Positions 35,589 through 45,870 are shown, counted from the first letter of the stretch. The stretch is DNA of 64,000 bases from Paenibacillus peoriae (GCF_022531965.1 NZ_CP092831.1:1826001-1890000); one strand, 5' to 3'. Notes: generated by a model not told the origin, from the letters alone. Translations and numbers: made by a program.

Positions 35589-36484
35589 TGAAAGCTAAAA
35601 CGACCGACAAGATCGCTACATTTGTAATCTGTTTCTTCGCTTTGTTCATTGTTGCACTTTTGGTGGGATTACTGGGCTTCATTTTGGCCCGCGGAGTCAG
35701 TCATATTTCTTTTGACTTTTTAACCAGTGCTCCCCAAACATTACGTGCAGGCGGTGGTATTGGCCCACAACTGTTTAATTCCGTATTTTTGTTAATCTTA
35801 ACTTTGATTATCACCATTCCGATTGGCTGGGGCGCAGGTATTTACATGGCGCAATATGCAAAGCCGGGGAAAATTACGGACTTTATACGACTTGTCGTCG
35901 AAGTATTGTCCTCCTTCCCGTCGATCGTCATCGGATTGTTTGGACTACTACTTATCGTAAATACGTTTGATTTTGGCTTTTCCCTCTTATCAGGAGCCTT
36001 GGCTTTGGCCGTATTTAACCTGCCGCTGATGGTTCGCACAACGGAGCAGGCTTTCCGAGCTGTGCCGAAGGAGCAAAAGGAAGCTGGACTTGCGCTTGGA
36101 TTGTCCAAGTGGAAAATCATTACCTCCATTTTGTTGCCAGCTGCGCTGCCAAGCTTGATTACGGGTACCATTTTGGCCGCAGGCCGTATTTTCGGGGAAG
36201 CCGCAGCATTGCTGTTTACAGCAGGGATGAGTACGCCGCCGCTTGATTTTACTGATTGGAATCCATTGCATGCTAGATCGCCTATTAACCCGATGCGACC
36301 TGCTGAGACATTGGCTGTTCATATTTGGAAGGTCAATAGTGAGGGGATTGCTCCTGACTCCAAAGATATTGCTGCAGGCGCTTCTGCCGTACTGGTGCTG
36401 CTTGTGCTTGCATTCAACTTGAGTGCAAGATGGTTCGGAAGAGTTGTATACCGCCGTCTGACAGCTGCCAAACGTATGGATTAG
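35588..36484 (+). CDS. pstA: phosphate ABC transporter permease PstA
   Basis: 298 residues from the ATG at 35588, which overlaps the pstC stop; a TTG at 35585 is an alternative. It has six membrane segments. Features are [42 protein letters not shown] and the permease EAA-like loop [42 protein letters not shown]. It forms the channel with PstC. Confidence 0.9.
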   Translation: MKAKTTDKIATFVICFFALFIVALLVGLLGFILARGVSHISFDFLTSAPQTLRAGGGIGPQLFNSVFLLILTLIITIPIGWGAGIYMAQYAKPGKITDFIRLVVEVLSSFPSIVIGLFGLLLIVNTFDFGFSLLSGALALAVFNLPLMVRTTEQAFRAVPKEQKEAGLALGLSKWKIITSILLPAALPSLITGTILAAGRIFGEAAALLFTAGMSTPPLDFTDWNPLHARSPINPMRPAETLAVHIWKVNSEGIAPDSKDIAAGASAVLVLLVLAFNLSARWFGRVVYRRLTAAKRMD

Positions 36485-36501
36485 AAAGGGGATGGAGAAC
36501 A

Positions 36502-37344
36502 ATGGAACATGTGATTACGCGAACGGCAAAAACCGCCGCACCAGCAACATCCGTTCAGTCTACGCGTTCGGAACAGCTTGTGGGACAACCGCCGCATCCG
36601 TTCAGTACTGAGGATTTGAGTATTTATTATGGTAGCTTTGAGGCTGTGAAAAAAGTGAATCTAGCCTTTCCCGAGCAGACAGTGACTGCCCTGATCGGGC
36701 CTTCCGGCTGCGGTAAATCGACCTTTTTGCGCTCCCTTAATCGGATGAATGATGAGATTGCATCTTCCTCTACAACGGGACACATCTGGATGGATGGACA
36801 GGATTTGACGGCACCGGAAACGGACGTGATCAAGCTGCGTCAGCAAATTGGCATGGTGTGGCAGCGTCCCAACCCTTTTTACAAATCCATTTACAATAAT
36901 ATCGCCTTCGGTCCCAAATACCGTGGGGTGCACAAGAAGAAACAGCTTGATGAAATCGTCGAAAGCAGCCTGCGTAAAGCAGCATTATGGGATGAGGTCA
37001 AGGATCGCCTTCACGACTCCGCTCTAGCGCTGTCTGGCGGGCAACAGCAGCGGCTTTGCATTGCACGTGCTCTATCCGTTCAACCGAAAATTCTGTTACT
37101 TGACGAGCCAGCTTCAGCGCTGGACCCTGTGTCTACAGGCAAGGTAGAAGAGCTTATTACCGAATTGAAAAAAGAATTGCGCATCGTTATTGTGACGCAC
37201 AATATGCAGCAGGCTGCACGAATTTCCGATTATACTGCTTATTTTTATATCGGAAGTCTGGTTGAACATGGGAAAACGAACGATATTTTCACGAATCCTG
37301 AAAATGAGCTGACTCAGGAGTACATCATGGGTCGATTTGGGTAA
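36502..37344 (+). CDS. pstB: phosphate ABC transporter ATP-binding protein PstB (copy 1)
   Basis: 280 residues from the ATG at 36502 (GGGGATGGAG upstream); a longer frame from 36430 lies inside pstA. The N-terminal 35 residues are an extra Ala/Thr-rich stretch ([19 protein letters not shown]) before [16 protein letters not shown]. Walker A is [10 protein letters not shown], the Q-loop [14 protein letters not shown], the signature LSGGQQQR, Walker [14 protein letters not shown] and the switch His in [14 protein letters not shown]. Last gene of pstSCAB; terminator follows. Confidence 0.92.
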   Translation: MEHVITRTAKTAAPATSVQSTRSEQLVGQPPHPFSTEDLSIYYGSFEAVKKVNLAFPEQTVTALIGPSGCGKSTFLRSLNRMNDEIASSSTTGHIWMDGQDLTAPETDVIKLRQQIGMVWQRPNPFYKSIYNNIAFGPKYRGVHKKKQLDEIVESSLRKAALWDEVKDRLHDSALALSGGQQQRLCIARALSVQPKILLLDEPASALDPVSTGKVEELITELKKELRIVIVTHNMQQAARISDYTAYFYIGSLVEHGKTNDIFTNPENELTQEYIMGRFG

Positions 37345-37384
37345 GCGATGTTGCTCATCGACCTACTTTATATTAGCTTTACGT

Positions 37385-37426
37385 AAAATCCTCTTACTAA
37401 TCCGGCATTAGTAAGAGGATTTTTAT
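37385..37426 (+). terminator. terminator of pstSCAB
   Basis: AATCCTCTTACTAAT and ATTAGTAAGAGGATT form a perfect 15-base stem around CCGGC (37387-37422), followed by a T-rich run. Confidence 0.9.
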
Positions 37427-37476
37427 TGTTTTCAAAGTTTTTTAACTTTTTTAATCTATTAGTAAATTAAAATATA

Positions 37477-37505
37477 TTGATCGTTTGGATATATTTTCAT
37501 ATAAT
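37477..37505 (+). promoter_or_regulatory. promoter of the pectate lyase gene
   Basis: TTGATC (37477-37482), 17-base spacer, TATAAT (37500-37505). It lies in an AT-rich region about 125 bases before the start, leaving a long 5' leader that could hold further control sites. Confidence 0.6.
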
Positions 37506-37631
37506 ACAACTAACTATTTATCATGCATAAATAGTGGTTCAGTCCCTCTCACTATCCAAAAGAATCCTCAGCAAGAATGTATAGGTTAAACTGAACGCAA
37601 TGACCCAACTTAAAATAAGGGAGAGGTTCAA

Positions 37632-38921
37632 ATGAAGAAGAAGATGTGTCCAACTGTAAAGATGATAGCGCTTTCAAGTTTGGCGATTACAGTAACGTCA
37701 GGGCTCCTAAGTCCCTCATGGGCTGCGGCACAGGAGATTGTGCCGGCTACATATGATTCAGTACGTGAATCGGCTACTGCTTCTTATGAGCTTACCACAG
37801 ATTCAGCTGTGGGACGGGACGTTTATGGTGACGATGTAAATTCAGGTGTGTTGGATCGTGAGCAATTATTTGGGCTGTCGGCTGTGGCGAAGCCAACCGC
37901 TGTTGTCAATACAGACAGCATCCTAAACAAGATGCGCGATTTCAGTAAGTTTTCTACGGGGAATACATCCAAGGATACTACACTTGCCTTAAATATTGTA
38001 TCCTGGCAATTGCCACATGGCGGATTCTTCAAAGCTATGGAAAAGAATTATAAATCCAAATGGGATGGCAAAGCTGCACGCTCCACATGGAAGAGCAAGG
38101 ATGGTGTTGAACTCGGAACGTTCGATAACGAGGCGACGACAACCGAGATTCGCTTTTTGGCGGATGTATACAAAAAAACCAAAAATAAAGACATTAAGAT
38201 CAGTGTACAAAAAGCAGTTGACTTCGTACTAACTTCTCAATATTCCTCCGGTGGCTGGCCTCAAGTATACCCTAAACGTGGTAATTATTCCGATGCTGTA
38301 ACTTATAATGATGATGCAATGGTCAGAGTTATGGTTTTGGCTGACGATATCGTGAACAAGAAGCAGCCGTTTGATAGCGATATTCTGGATAACTCTTACC
38401 GCTCCAGACTTCAGCAAGCGCTAAACAAAGGTATCCAGTACACAATTAAATCTCAAATTGTAAATAATGGTACACCAACAATCTGGGGTGCACAGCACGA
38501 TCCGGCTACTTATGCATCTGTTGAAGCCCGGGCATTTGAGTTACCTTCCAAAACAACTACGGAATCAGTAGGCATTACTGCTTTTCTCATGTCCCAGCCG
38601 CAAACCGCTGAAGTGAAAAAAGCGGCTCAAAGTGCTTTGAAATGGTTTGACGCGAACCGAATCGACGGTATGAAATACAATCGTCAAGGTCCGGAGTTTT
38701 TCCAAAAGGACGCATCGAGTGTAATGTGGTATCGGTTCTATAATGTGGAAGACAATAAATACTTCTTTTCAGACCGGGATGGCAAAAAGTATACCGACAT
38801 CATGAAAATTAGTGAGGAAAGACGACTCGGTTACGCCTGGGCGGGAAGCCAAGCTAAGAGCTTGCTTAAGCTGGCTTCGGATAGCGGATATTATAAACTG
38901 TCCAAGCCGTTGCCACAATAA
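37632..38921 (+). CDS. secreted pectate lyase, PL10 family
   Basis: 429 residues. A signal peptide (KKKMCPTVKMIALSSLAITVTSGLLSPSWAAAQ, cleavage near residue 34) shows secretion. After a linker region the PL10 alpha-toroid contains NIVSWQLPHGGFFKAMEKNY, TFDNEATTTEIRFLADVY, SSGGWPQVYPKRGNY, VTYNDDAMVRVM, EARAFELPSKTT and ISEERRLGYAWAG, the conserved PL10 motifs. It cleaves polygalacturonate, which suits a plant-associated soil bacterium. ATG 37632 follows GGGAGAGG. Single gene between two terminators. Confidence 0.9.
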   Translation: MKKKMCPTVKMIALSSLAITVTSGLLSPSWAAAQEIVPATYDSVRESATASYELTTDSAVGRDVYGDDVNSGVLDREQLFGLSAVAKPTAVVNTDSILNKMRDFSKFSTGNTSKDTTLALNIVSWQLPHGGFFKAMEKNYKSKWDGKAARSTWKSKDGVELGTFDNEATTTEIRFLADVYKKTKNKDIKISVQKAVDFVLTSQYSSGGWPQVYPKRGNYSDAVTYNDDAMVRVMVLADDIVNKKQPFDSDILDNSYRSRLQQALNKGIQYTIKSQIVNNGTPTIWGAQHDPATYASVEARAFELPSKTTTESVGITAFLMSQPQTAEVKKAAQSALKWFDANRIDGMKYNRQGPEFFQKDASSVMWYRFYNVEDNKYFFSDRDGKKYTDIMKISEERRLGYAWAGSQAKSLLKLASDSGYYKLSKPLPQ

Positions 38922-38950
38922 TAAAGGCATTATTATATATGATTTGCGAG

Positions 38951-38980
38951 GGAGGACCGGTCGGTCTGCCCTCTTTTTGT
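38951..38980 (+). terminator. terminator after the pectate lyase gene
   Basis: GAGGG ... CCCTC with an inner ACCGGTCGGT stem, followed by TTTTTG (38951-38980). Confidence 0.7.
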
Positions 38981-39055
38981 TCCCGGGCTGTAAATATGGT
39001 TTAATGGAGAGAGGGCAAAATAGAGATAAAGATGCACAAAGATAGGAGAGCTTGT

Positions 39056-39574
39056 ATGACTCAAGAGGAGAAACAAACGGAATTACGCTGGTATGGCGCA
39101 CCGCTACGTGTCCGTTATCAGGAAAGCGACCAGATGGGGGTCGTATATCATGCAAATTATTTGAACTGGTTTGAGATCGGGCGTACCGAAATGATCCGAC
39201 AGACGGGTTTTAACTATCGGAGCATGGAGGAACGTGGAGTTTTACTGCCAGTTATTGAAATCAATGCGAAATATGCGAGTCCTGCTCGATATGATGATTT
39301 AATTACCGTTTATACCGCAATTACCGACTTCTCCAGACTGCGTCTAAACTATATCTATGAGGTTCGGCGGGTAACGGATGATGAGCATCAAAGGTATCTG
39401 GGAAAGGTATGGACCCAGGCAGACACGCTGCCGGGAGAGCTGCTCGTCACTGGGATGACACGTCACGTATGGGTGAACACCGAATGGAAGCCCGTTCGAC
39501 TGGACCAGGCGCTACCTGAGCTGTACACTGCATTAAGGTTTGCTTTTACAGGCGGGGAGGGACAGAAGTCATGA
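39056..39574 (+). CDS. acyl-CoA thioesterase, YbgC/YneP-like hotdog protein
   Basis: 172 residues from the ATG at 39056, with AGGAGAG 5 bases upstream. The hotdog motif RVRYQESDQMGVVYHANYLNWFEIGRTEMIRQ contains the catalytic Asp of the 4-hydroxybenzoyl-CoA thioesterase class, followed by LPVIEINAKYASPARYDD. The C-terminal 45 residues are a species extension. It overlaps fxsA by 4 bases (ATGA). Substrate unknown. Confidence 0.8.
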   Translation: MTQEEKQTELRWYGAPLRVRYQESDQMGVVYHANYLNWFEIGRTEMIRQTGFNYRSMEERGVLLPVIEINAKYASPARYDDLITVYTAITDFSRLRLNYIYEVRRVTDDEHQRYLGKVWTQADTLPGELLVTGMTRHVWVNTEWKPVRLDQALPELYTALRFAFTGGEGQKS

Positions 39575-39969
39575 TGATGCGTAAACGTCTGTGGCTGTTG
39601 CTGCTGCTCATTCCTTTGGCGGAGCTATACGGGTTTATATGGGTAAGTCACTGGATTGGAGCAGGCAAAACGATTTTACTCATCATTCTGACGACGCTAA
39701 TCGGGGCTGCCATGATGCAATTTGAAGGTCGTAAGGTGATTGCCGATGCGAAAAATGAAATGAATCGGGGACAAATGCCCGGCCGTAAAATGCTGGATGG
39801 ATTATGTGTCTTTTTTGGTGGGAGTTTGCTGCTTATCCCCGGATTTTTAACAGATATTATTGGTTTTACGTTGGTGTTCCCTTTAACACGAGCGTTGTAC
39901 CGACGTTTTTTATTAAAGTGGCTGGAGAAAAAAATGAAAAACGGCAGTATTACGTTTCGGCGGTTTTGA
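39571..39969 (+). CDS. fxsA: FxsA-family membrane protein
   Basis: 132 residues. Three hydrophobic segments with the FxsA pattern: LLLLLIPLAELYGFIWVSHWIGAGKTILLIILTTLIGAAMMQFEG and MLDGLCVFFGGSLLLIPGFLTDIIGFTLVFPLTRALYRR. It corresponds to B. subtilis YtwI and lies before ytvI as there, but the two converge here. In E. coli FxsA counters F-exclusion of phage T7; its role in Bacillales is unknown. ATG overlaps the thioesterase stop. Confidence 0.8.
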   Translation: MMMRKRLWLLLLLIPLAELYGFIWVSHWIGAGKTILLIILTTLIGAAMMQFEGRKVIADAKNEMNRGQMPGRKMLDGLCVFFGGSLLLIPGFLTDIIGFTLVFPLTRALYRRFLLKWLEKKMKNGSITFRRF

Positions 39970-39986
39970 CGTGAGCTGCCGTTTTT
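39937..39986 (+). terminator. terminator overlapping the fxsA 3' end
   Basis: AAAAACGGCAG (39937-39947, inside fxsA) pairs with CTGCCGTTTTT (39976-39986). The stop codon lies in the loop. Symmetric arms with A and T runs make it bidirectional, so it may also serve ytvI on the minus strand. Confidence 0.75.
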
Positions 39987-39998
39987 CCTATCCATGAT

Positions 39999-41117
39999 CT
40001 AGCGGACTCTTCCTGCGAGAATATAATTGCGCAAGTCCTGAATGACATTCGCACGATTCAGTGCATCAACGACAATGAGTGATACAGGTCCGATAATGAG
40101 TCCTAAAACGCCAAATAGCTTGAGCCCGATGAACATACCGATAAGGGTGGGAAGCGGGTTTAAGCCCACGCTGCTGGCCAGCACCTTAGGCTCCACGATC
40201 TGTCGTCCAATCAACAGGATGATATAAAGGATCGACAATCCTACCCCTAGCGCCAAATTACCAGACATATACGTATACAGTATCCACGGAATCATCACAA
40301 TGCCAACCCCCAAATAAGGTAGCAAGTCCACCAGCCCGATCATTAAACCGATGGTAAAGGCGGATTCCACACGCAATATGAACAGCCCAACAATGACCGT
40401 TAATGCCGTAATGGAGATGATAATAAACTGTGCACGCAAATAGCCGTACAGTGCTTTACGTAGATCGTGCCATATATCCGACAATGGCTTGCGAATCGTA
40501 TCAGGAACCGTGTTTGCGAGCATCCGACTATGTCGGTCCCAATCCTTACTAATAAAAAAAGCTGCTAATACAATAACCATTAGAACTGCTCCCATATTAG
40601 GCAGAGAGGTCAGCAAGTTCAAAACCCCATTAAAAAATTGAGCGACTAGCGTAGTGACAGCCGAACTGACGGTTTGAGTTGTTTTATCAATATTACTGTT
40701 AATGGTGTGTTGGTAATCCGGATTATCCCGGATGAAATGGTTAATTTCAATAATTACATTTTGAATCAAATCGCTTTGTGTCCAATCGATAAACAGGCTT
40801 TTAAAACGCTCAATATGCCCGTCAAAAGTCATGGCTAACTTTATAACTTCTCGAACCATGCGGGTGATTGCTGCAGACAGGATAATTGCAATTCCACCTA
40901 AATATACAAATAATGAGACCGTGACAGCCGTCCAACGTGGCATACGGGCTTTGTTACGCAGAAAACCAACCAATGGATTCATGGCATAAGCCACAAGCCA
41001 GGCGAATAGGAAAGGATAGACGAGAGGGAAAAGCACATATATGCCCAATAACAGAGCTACAATCACGATTGCCACCCATAGAGCACGAAATATGCGATTC
41101 AGGATTAACCGGCTCAA
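39999..41117 (-). CDS. ytvI: YtvI, AI-2E/UPF0118 family membrane protein
   Basis: 372 residues with about eight hydrophobic segments. Features are LFPLVYPFLFAWLVAYAMNPLVGFLRNKAR, VIVLAAFFISKDWDRH, ESAFTIGLMIGLVDLLPYLGVGIVMIPWILY and VGLNPLPTLIGMFIGLKLFGVLGLIIGPVSLIVV, the latter typical of the family. Members include sodium/proton antiporters and proteins of unknown role. The start is TTG 41117 behind AAAGGAGT. It is divergent from citZ. Confidence 0.85.
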   Translation of the reverse strand: MSRLILNRIFRALWVAIVIVALLLGIYVLFPLVYPFLFAWLVAYAMNPLVGFLRNKARMPRWTAVTVSLFVYLGGIAIILSAAITRMVREVIKLAMTFDGHIERFKSLFIDWTQSDLIQNVIIEINHFIRDNPDYQHTINSNIDKTTQTVSSAVTTLVAQFFNGVLNLLTSLPNMGAVLMVIVLAAFFISKDWDRHSRMLANTVPDTIRKPLSDIWHDLRKALYGYLRAQFIIISITALTVIVGLFILRVESAFTIGLMIGLVDLLPYLGVGIVMIPWILYTYMSGNLALGVGLSILYIILLIGRQIVEPKVLASSVGLNPLPTLIGMFIGLKLFGVLGLIIGPVSLIVVDALNRANVIQDLRNYILAGRVR

Positions 41118-41306
41118 GCTCTCACGACTCCTTTCTTTTACGATAGTATTTCATAAAATAAATGCTCTACTATACATATGCGGGAAAGGGGGGAGACAAG
41201 ACCTGTGTAAAAAAGTGCAAATGAATCAATATTTTTTGTAAGGGGTTTCAAAAATTTATTTATGGAAGCGATAAAACATTTGAATGTGTTGGAATAGCCC
41301 TCAATG

Positions 41307-41335
41307 TTCACATAAACGACAAAATCCAGTATAGT
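41307..41335 (+). promoter_or_regulatory. candidate promoter of citZ-icd-mdh
   Basis: TTCACA (41307-41312), 17-base spacer, TATAGT (41330-41335). It leaves about 120 bases of leader. A second TTGACA at 41354-41359 has no -10 at the right distance. No CcpC-type dyad was seen in the 345-base gap between ytvI and citZ. Confidence 0.4.
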
Positions 41336-41462
41336 GAAAGAAGGTTTAAATATTGACATATGGCGTTAACATTACTCGGCTATTTAAAAGGCATATCTTA
41401 CTTTTGAAAATGTTTACATTGCAAGTCCGTTCACAATGTTTTTACAAAGGAGAGATGTAACG

Positions 41463-42575
41463 ATGACAGCGACTAAAGGTCTGGAAGGGATCGTAGCGAC
41501 CACTTCCTCCATAAGCTCTATCGTAGATGGCGTTCTCACGTACCGGGGTTATAACATTGATGATTTGGCTGTTAACGCCGATTTTGAAGAGGTAGCTTAT
41601 TTGTTGTGGTTTGGGAAATTACCTGATAAAGAGCAATTGCAGGAGCTTCGCAACCAGTTAAGCGAATACGCTGCTATTCCGGATGAAATTGTTACTCAAT
41701 TAAAGTTATATCCGAAAGATTTGAGCACGATGGCTGCCTTGAGATCAGCCGTATCGTCTCTCGCTTTGTATGACCCAGAGGCGGATGATATGTCGAGAGA
41801 GTCTAATGTGACCAAAACCGTCAAGCTTCAGGCGCAATTGCCTACCATTGTGGCAGCTATAGCACGTATACGCGAGGGCTTGGAGCCGATTGCGCCTAAA
41901 AAAGGTATTTCTATCGCTGAAAACTTTTTGTATCAGCTGACTGGCAAGGATCCAGAGGAGACGGCTATTAAAGCGTTCAATCAGGCTCTCGTGCTGCACG
42001 CCGATCATGAATTAAATGCCTCTACCTTTGCTGCGCGTGTAACGGTAGCCACATTGTCGGATATTTATTCCGGAATCACGTCTGCAATTGGAGCTTTAAA
42101 AGGACCACTGCATGGTGGAGCCAATGAGGCTGTGGCCAAAACGCTGGAGGAGATTGGTGGTTTGGATCAGTTGGACTCCTATATCCAGGCGAAACTGGAT
42201 AATCGCGAAAAAATTATGGGCTTTGGACACCGAGTCTATAAAAACGGTGATCCGCGTGCCAAGCACTTGCACAAAATGTCCCGCGAGCTGGGGGAAATGA
42301 ACGGCGACACAACGTTGTTTGATATGTCAGTTCGAATTGAGGAAATTGTAACAGGACAAAAAGGCTTGAAGCCCAATGTGGATTTTTATTCTGCCTCTGT
42401 GTATACCCAACTGGGTATCAAGAGAGACCTGTTTACACCTATTTTTGCTATGAGTCGTGTATCCGGTTGGACAGCGCACATTTTAGAGCAGTATGAAAAT
42501 AATCGCCTGATTCGTCCTCGCGCCGAATATACAGGTCCAATGGATCAAAAATACGTATCACCAGAGTTGCGCTAA
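41463..42575 (+). CDS. citZ: citrate synthase
   Basis: 370 residues from the ATG at 41463 (MTATKGLEGIVATTS), with AAAGGAGAG upstream; an upstream ATG at 41436 is less likely. Catalytic motifs are LKGPLHGGANEAV (His), IMGFGHRVYKNGDPRAKH (His) and KPNVDFYSASVY (Asp), as in type II Gram-positive citrate synthases of this length. First gene of citZ-icd-mdh, making citrate from oxaloacetate and acetyl-CoA. Confidence 0.93.
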   Translation: MTATKGLEGIVATTSSISSIVDGVLTYRGYNIDDLAVNADFEEVAYLLWFGKLPDKEQLQELRNQLSEYAAIPDEIVTQLKLYPKDLSTMAALRSAVSSLALYDPEADDMSRESNVTKTVKLQAQLPTIVAAIARIREGLEPIAPKKGISIAENFLYQLTGKDPEETAIKAFNQALVLHADHELNASTFAARVTVATLSDIYSGITSAIGALKGPLHGGANEAVAKTLEEIGGLDQLDSYIQAKLDNREKIMGFGHRVYKNGDPRAKHLHKMSRELGEMNGDTTLFDMSVRIEEIVTGQKGLKPNVDFYSASVYTQLGIKRDLFTPIFAMSRVSGWTAHILEQYENNRLIRPRAEYTGPMDQKYVSPELR

Positions 42576-42726
42576 CCCCTTGTCGAAGGAAGATTGAGGT
42601 TGTATACCCTGAATTTAAAAAATAAGATACAATAGAGGGGACGACGAGAGATGTACGTTTTTGTCTGTGATAAAGATCATGTCTTTCGTCCTGTACCCAT
42701 TCATATCTGAGGAGGAAAAGGAACTT

Positions 42727-44022
42727 ATGGCGAAATTTGAAAAGTTTGAGCTCCCAACTGAAGGCGAAAAAATTACGATTGATAACGGTCAACTACAGGT
42801 TCCGAACCATCCGGTAATTCCGTTTATCGAAGGTGACGGCACGGGTCGCGATATCTGGAAAGCCTCCAAGCGCGTACTGGACGCAGCTGTAGAAAAAGCA
42901 TATAACGGCAGCAAAAAGATTGCCTGGTATGAAGTATTCGCTGGTGAGAAAGCTTTCAATACATACGGCGAATGGCTCCCTAACGATACTTTGGAAGCCA
43001 TCCGTGAGTATATTGTAGCCATTAAAGGTCCGCTTACGACACCTATTGGCGGTGGTATCCGTTCGTTGAATGTGGCATTGCGTCAGGAACTGGATTTATA
43101 CGTATGTCTGCGTCCTGTTCGTTATTTTAACGGTGTTCCTTCTCCAGTGAAACGTCCTGAATTGGTAGATATGGTTATTTTCCGTGAGAACACAGAAGAT
43201 ATTTACGCGGGGATCGAGTATGCTGAAGGGTCCGAAGACGTGAAAAAGGTTATTCAGTTCCTCCAGCAAGAGCTGGGTGTGAACAAAATCCGTTTCCCTG
43301 AAACCTCTGGTATTGGCATTAAGCCAGTTTCTTCCGAGGGTTCAAAGCGTCTGGTACGGGCAGCCATTCAGTATGCAGTTGACCACGGACGCAAGAGTGT
43401 AACGCTTGTACACAAAGGTAACATTATGAAATTTACCGAGGGTGCCTTCAAAAACTGGGGTTATGAAGTGGCTGAGGAAGAATTTGCAGATAAAGTATTT
43501 ACTTGGGCCCAATATGACGTAATCAAGGAAAAAGACGGTGAGGATGCGGCTAATGCAGCTCAAAAAGCAGCTGAAGATGCAGGCAAAATCATTATCAAGG
43601 ATGCGATTGCTGATATCGCACTTCAGCAAGTACTGACTCGTCCTTCTGAATTTGATGTGATTGCTACGCTCAACCTGAACGGGGACTATCTGTCCGATGC
43701 TCTTGCTGCCCAAGTTGGTGGAATTGGTATTGCGCCAGGTGCGAACATTAACTATGTAACAGGGCATGCTATCTTTGAAGCTACACATGGTACAGCACCA
43801 AAATACGCCGACAAAGATGTAGTGAACCCTGGTTCCGTCATTCTGTCGGGCGTAATGTTGCTTGAACACTTGGGTTGGAAAGAAGCGGCTGACCTGATTT
43901 ACAAAGGGCTGGAGACGTCCATTAATAAGAAGATTGTAACTTATGACTTTGCTCGTCTGATGGATGGTGCTACACAAGTGAAATGCTCCGAGTTCGCAGA
44001 TACCATTATTAGTAACCTGTAA
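42727..44022 (+). CDS. icd: NADP-dependent isocitrate dehydrogenase
   Basis: 431 residues from the ATG at 42727 ([16 protein letters not shown]), GAGGAGG upstream; earlier starts lack a site. Motifs: [48 protein letters not shown], the serine in [73 protein letters not shown] and [23 protein letters not shown]. Standard homologue of B. subtilis Icd (about 420 residues). Second gene of the TCA operon; mdh follows after 16 bases. Confidence 0.93.
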   Translation: MAKFEKFELPTEGEKITIDNGQLQVPNHPVIPFIEGDGTGRDIWKASKRVLDAAVEKAYNGSKKIAWYEVFAGEKAFNTYGEWLPNDTLEAIREYIVAIKGPLTTPIGGGIRSLNVALRQELDLYVCLRPVRYFNGVPSPVKRPELVDMVIFRENTEDIYAGIEYAEGSEDVKKVIQFLQQELGVNKIRFPETSGIGIKPVSSEGSKRLVRAAIQYAVDHGRKSVTLVHKGNIMKFTEGAFKNWGYEVAEEEFADKVFTWAQYDVIKEKDGEDAANAAQKAAEDAGKIIIKDAIADIALQQVLTRPSEFDVIATLNLNGDYLSDALAAQVGGIGIAPGANINYVTGHAIFEATHGTAPKYADKDVVNPGSVILSGVMLLEHLGWKEAADLIYKGLETSINKKIVTYDFARLMDGATQVKCSEFADTIISNL

Positions 44023-44038
44023 GGAAGGGGAATACCAC

Positions 44039-44980
44039 TTGTCCATTCAACGTAAAAAAATATCCATTGTTGGCGCCGGTTTTACCGGTGCCACTACCGC
44101 ATTGCTGCTGGCTCAAAAGGAGCTAGGTGATATCGTACTGATCGATATTCCGCAACTAGAGAATCCGACCAAAGGCAAGGCGCTTGATATTTTGGAGGCC
44201 GGTCCGGTACAGGGATTTGACAGTCAGATCACGGGCACTTCCAATTACGAGGATGCAGCTAACTCAGATATCGTCATTATTACAGCTGGGATTGCACGCA
44301 AGCCGGGTATGAGCCGTGATGATTTGGTAAATACGAACGCACGAATTGTAAAATCCGTTTGTGAGAACGTGAAGAAGTATGCGCCAGATTCTATTGTTAT
44401 TATTCTGAGCAATCCGGTAGATGCTATGACCTATACTGCCTACCAAACACTGGGTTTCCCGAAAAATCGGGTTATTGGCCAATCCGGTGTGCTGGATACA
44501 GCGCGATATTGTACCTTTATTGCACAAGAGCTTAACGTTTCCGTCGAAGACGTGCGCGGCTTCGTTATGGGGGGCCACGGTGATGATATGGTGCCCCTGG
44601 TACGCTATTCCAGTGTTGGAGGTATACCTATCGAAACCCTGATTTCGCAGGAACGTATCGAAGCGATCGTACAACGTACACGCGGCGGTGGCGGAGAGAT
44701 CGTCAACCTGTTGGGTAATGGTAGCGCATATTATGCTCCGGCAGCTTCGCTTGCACAGATGACGGAAGCGATTGTAAAAGACAAAAAACGGATTATCCCA
44801 GTCATCGCCTATCTGGAGGGAGAGTACGGCTATCAGGATTTATTCCTTGGCGTACCGACACTTCTTGGTGGCAATGGCATCGAAAAAGTGTTCGAGTTGG
44901 AATTGACAGCCGAAGAAAAAGCAGCGCTCGATCAATCCGCGGAGTCGGTCCGCAGTGTGATTAAAATAGTTACCGTTTAG
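44039..44980 (+). CDS. mdh: malate dehydrogenase
   Basis: 313 residues from a TTG at 44039, with AAGGAAGGGG upstream. Rossmann motif [21 protein letters not shown] acidic residue VLIDIPQLE, substrate loop [36 protein letters not shown] (catalytic Asp/Arg) and [19 protein letters not shown] (catalytic His). It is the LDH-like type of MDH usual in Bacillales. Last gene of citZ-icd-mdh. Confidence 0.92.
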   Translation: MSIQRKKISIVGAGFTGATTALLLAQKELGDIVLIDIPQLENPTKGKALDILEAGPVQGFDSQITGTSNYEDAANSDIVIITAGIARKPGMSRDDLVNTNARIVKSVCENVKKYAPDSIVIILSNPVDAMTYTAYQTLGFPKNRVIGQSGVLDTARYCTFIAQELNVSVEDVRGFVMGGHGDDMVPLVRYSSVGGIPIETLISQERIEAIVQRTRGGGGEIVNLLGNGSAYYAPAASLAQMTEAIVKDKKRIIPVIAYLEGEYGYQDLFLGVPTLLGGNGIEKVFELELTAEEKAALDQSAESVRSVIKIVTV

Positions 44981-45015
44981 ATTCAATTTTCTACTAAAAC
45001 GGTGACTATTACCTG

Positions 45016-45062
45016 AAGAGGTGTCCCTAAGCCATAGTCATGGCCGCGGGACACCTCTTTTA
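45016..45062 (+). terminator. terminator after mdh
   Basis: AAGAGGTGTCCC (45016-45027) pairs perfectly with GGGACACCTCTT (45048-45059), followed by TTTAC. Confidence 0.8.
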
Positions 45063-45109
45063 CTCATAAACAGAATATAGGGAATCTATTCGTTTTCTTC
45101 CTTATTCCT

Positions 45110-45137
45110 TTGCTTTGACTCACTTCCCCGGTATAAT
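45110..45137 (+). promoter_or_regulatory. candidate promoter of the membrane protein gene at 45295
   Basis: TTGCTT (45110-45115), 16-base spacer, TATAAT (45132-45137). It leaves a leader of about 150 bases in the 314-base gap after mdh; nothing else is recognised in that gap. Confidence 0.4.
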
Positions 45138-45294
45138 AGAGTTCATATGCATTGATAGTTACATGAGGACTTTGCAAAATCCTGACATAGAAAAGCATGT
45201 CCCAAAACACTGAAAAGATGGTAGACATTCGTTGGAATATGATCGTTCTATGGAAAAAAAGTTTGTAAGAAAACAAAGAAGTGGAGGTTGTAAA

Positions 45295-45711
45295 ATGTTT
45301 TTTATTCACATTATTGGATCACTGGCGATGGGTTTTTATTTATTGCTCCCCTTCGTGGTGGGCAAAATCGACAAATTGGCTCCTAGCGTGCAGGAAGGAA
45401 CGATATCGGCTGTTCAGCTATTGAACCGTTTGGCTCAATTTGCGCTGATCTTAGTGCTTGTTAGCGGTATCTATATGATTTTTCCCTGGGGTTCTTATTC
45501 GGTAGCATGGATTGTTGTCGTTTTGCTGTTGTTTCTCGCCATTTCTGGTATTGCGGGAGCCATGGGTAAGCCGTTACGGCTGTCGCTGGAAGCGATTCGT
45601 AGCCAACAGCCTATTACGCAATATGCTGGCAAAATGCGAATGTTCAGTACGCTGCTTGCTGTCTTCCTGATTTTAATTACGTTTTTAATGGTATACAGCC
45701 ATATTATTTAA
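45295..45711 (+). CDS. four-helix membrane protein of unknown function
   Basis: 138 residues from the ATG at 45295 (MFFIHIIGSLAMGFY), chosen because GTGGAGG lies 8 bases upstream. Four hydrophobic segments (about 3-23, 40-62, 66-88, 112-136) separated by short charged loops. I do not recognise the family; it could be a small copper/heme-type or DUF2269-like protein, but no His motif supports this. It is a single gene between mdh and the SDR gene. Confidence 0.65.
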   Translation: MFFIHIIGSLAMGFYLLLPFVVGKIDKLAPSVQEGTISAVQLLNRLAQFALILVLVSGIYMIFPWGSYSVAWIVVVLLLFLAISGIAGAMGKPLRLSLEAIRSQQPITQYAGKMRMFSTLLAVFLILITFLMVYSHII

Positions 45712-45762
45712 TTATGCATTTAGTGAGAGTCTATAATCGAATGATGACAAATGCTAAATTGA

Positions 45763-45800
45763 AAAACGGTCTGTGCTGAATAAGCATAGGCCGTTTTTTT
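45763..45800 (+). terminator. terminator after the membrane protein gene
   Basis: AAAAACGGTCTGTGCT pairs with AGCATAGGCCGTTTTT around GAATA, followed by more T residues. Confidence 0.75.
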
Positions 45801-45870
45801 GCGCTCAAATCACTACATTGTTCTTTTTTCGTTTAACGAATAACTTTGTGTGGTAATTCAGGAGTAGAGT

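Noticed and set aside
41411-41452. PhoP-box-like hexamers (TTTACA, TTCACA, TTTACA) before citZ
   Set aside because: They overlap the ribosome site and have no -10 downstream of them; only two have 11-base spacing. Probably chance in AT-rich DNA.
45835-45870. Sigma-B-like promoter (GTTTAA ... GGTAAT) before the SDR gene
   Set aside because: The -10 fits poorly, and sigma-B is not expected in this group.
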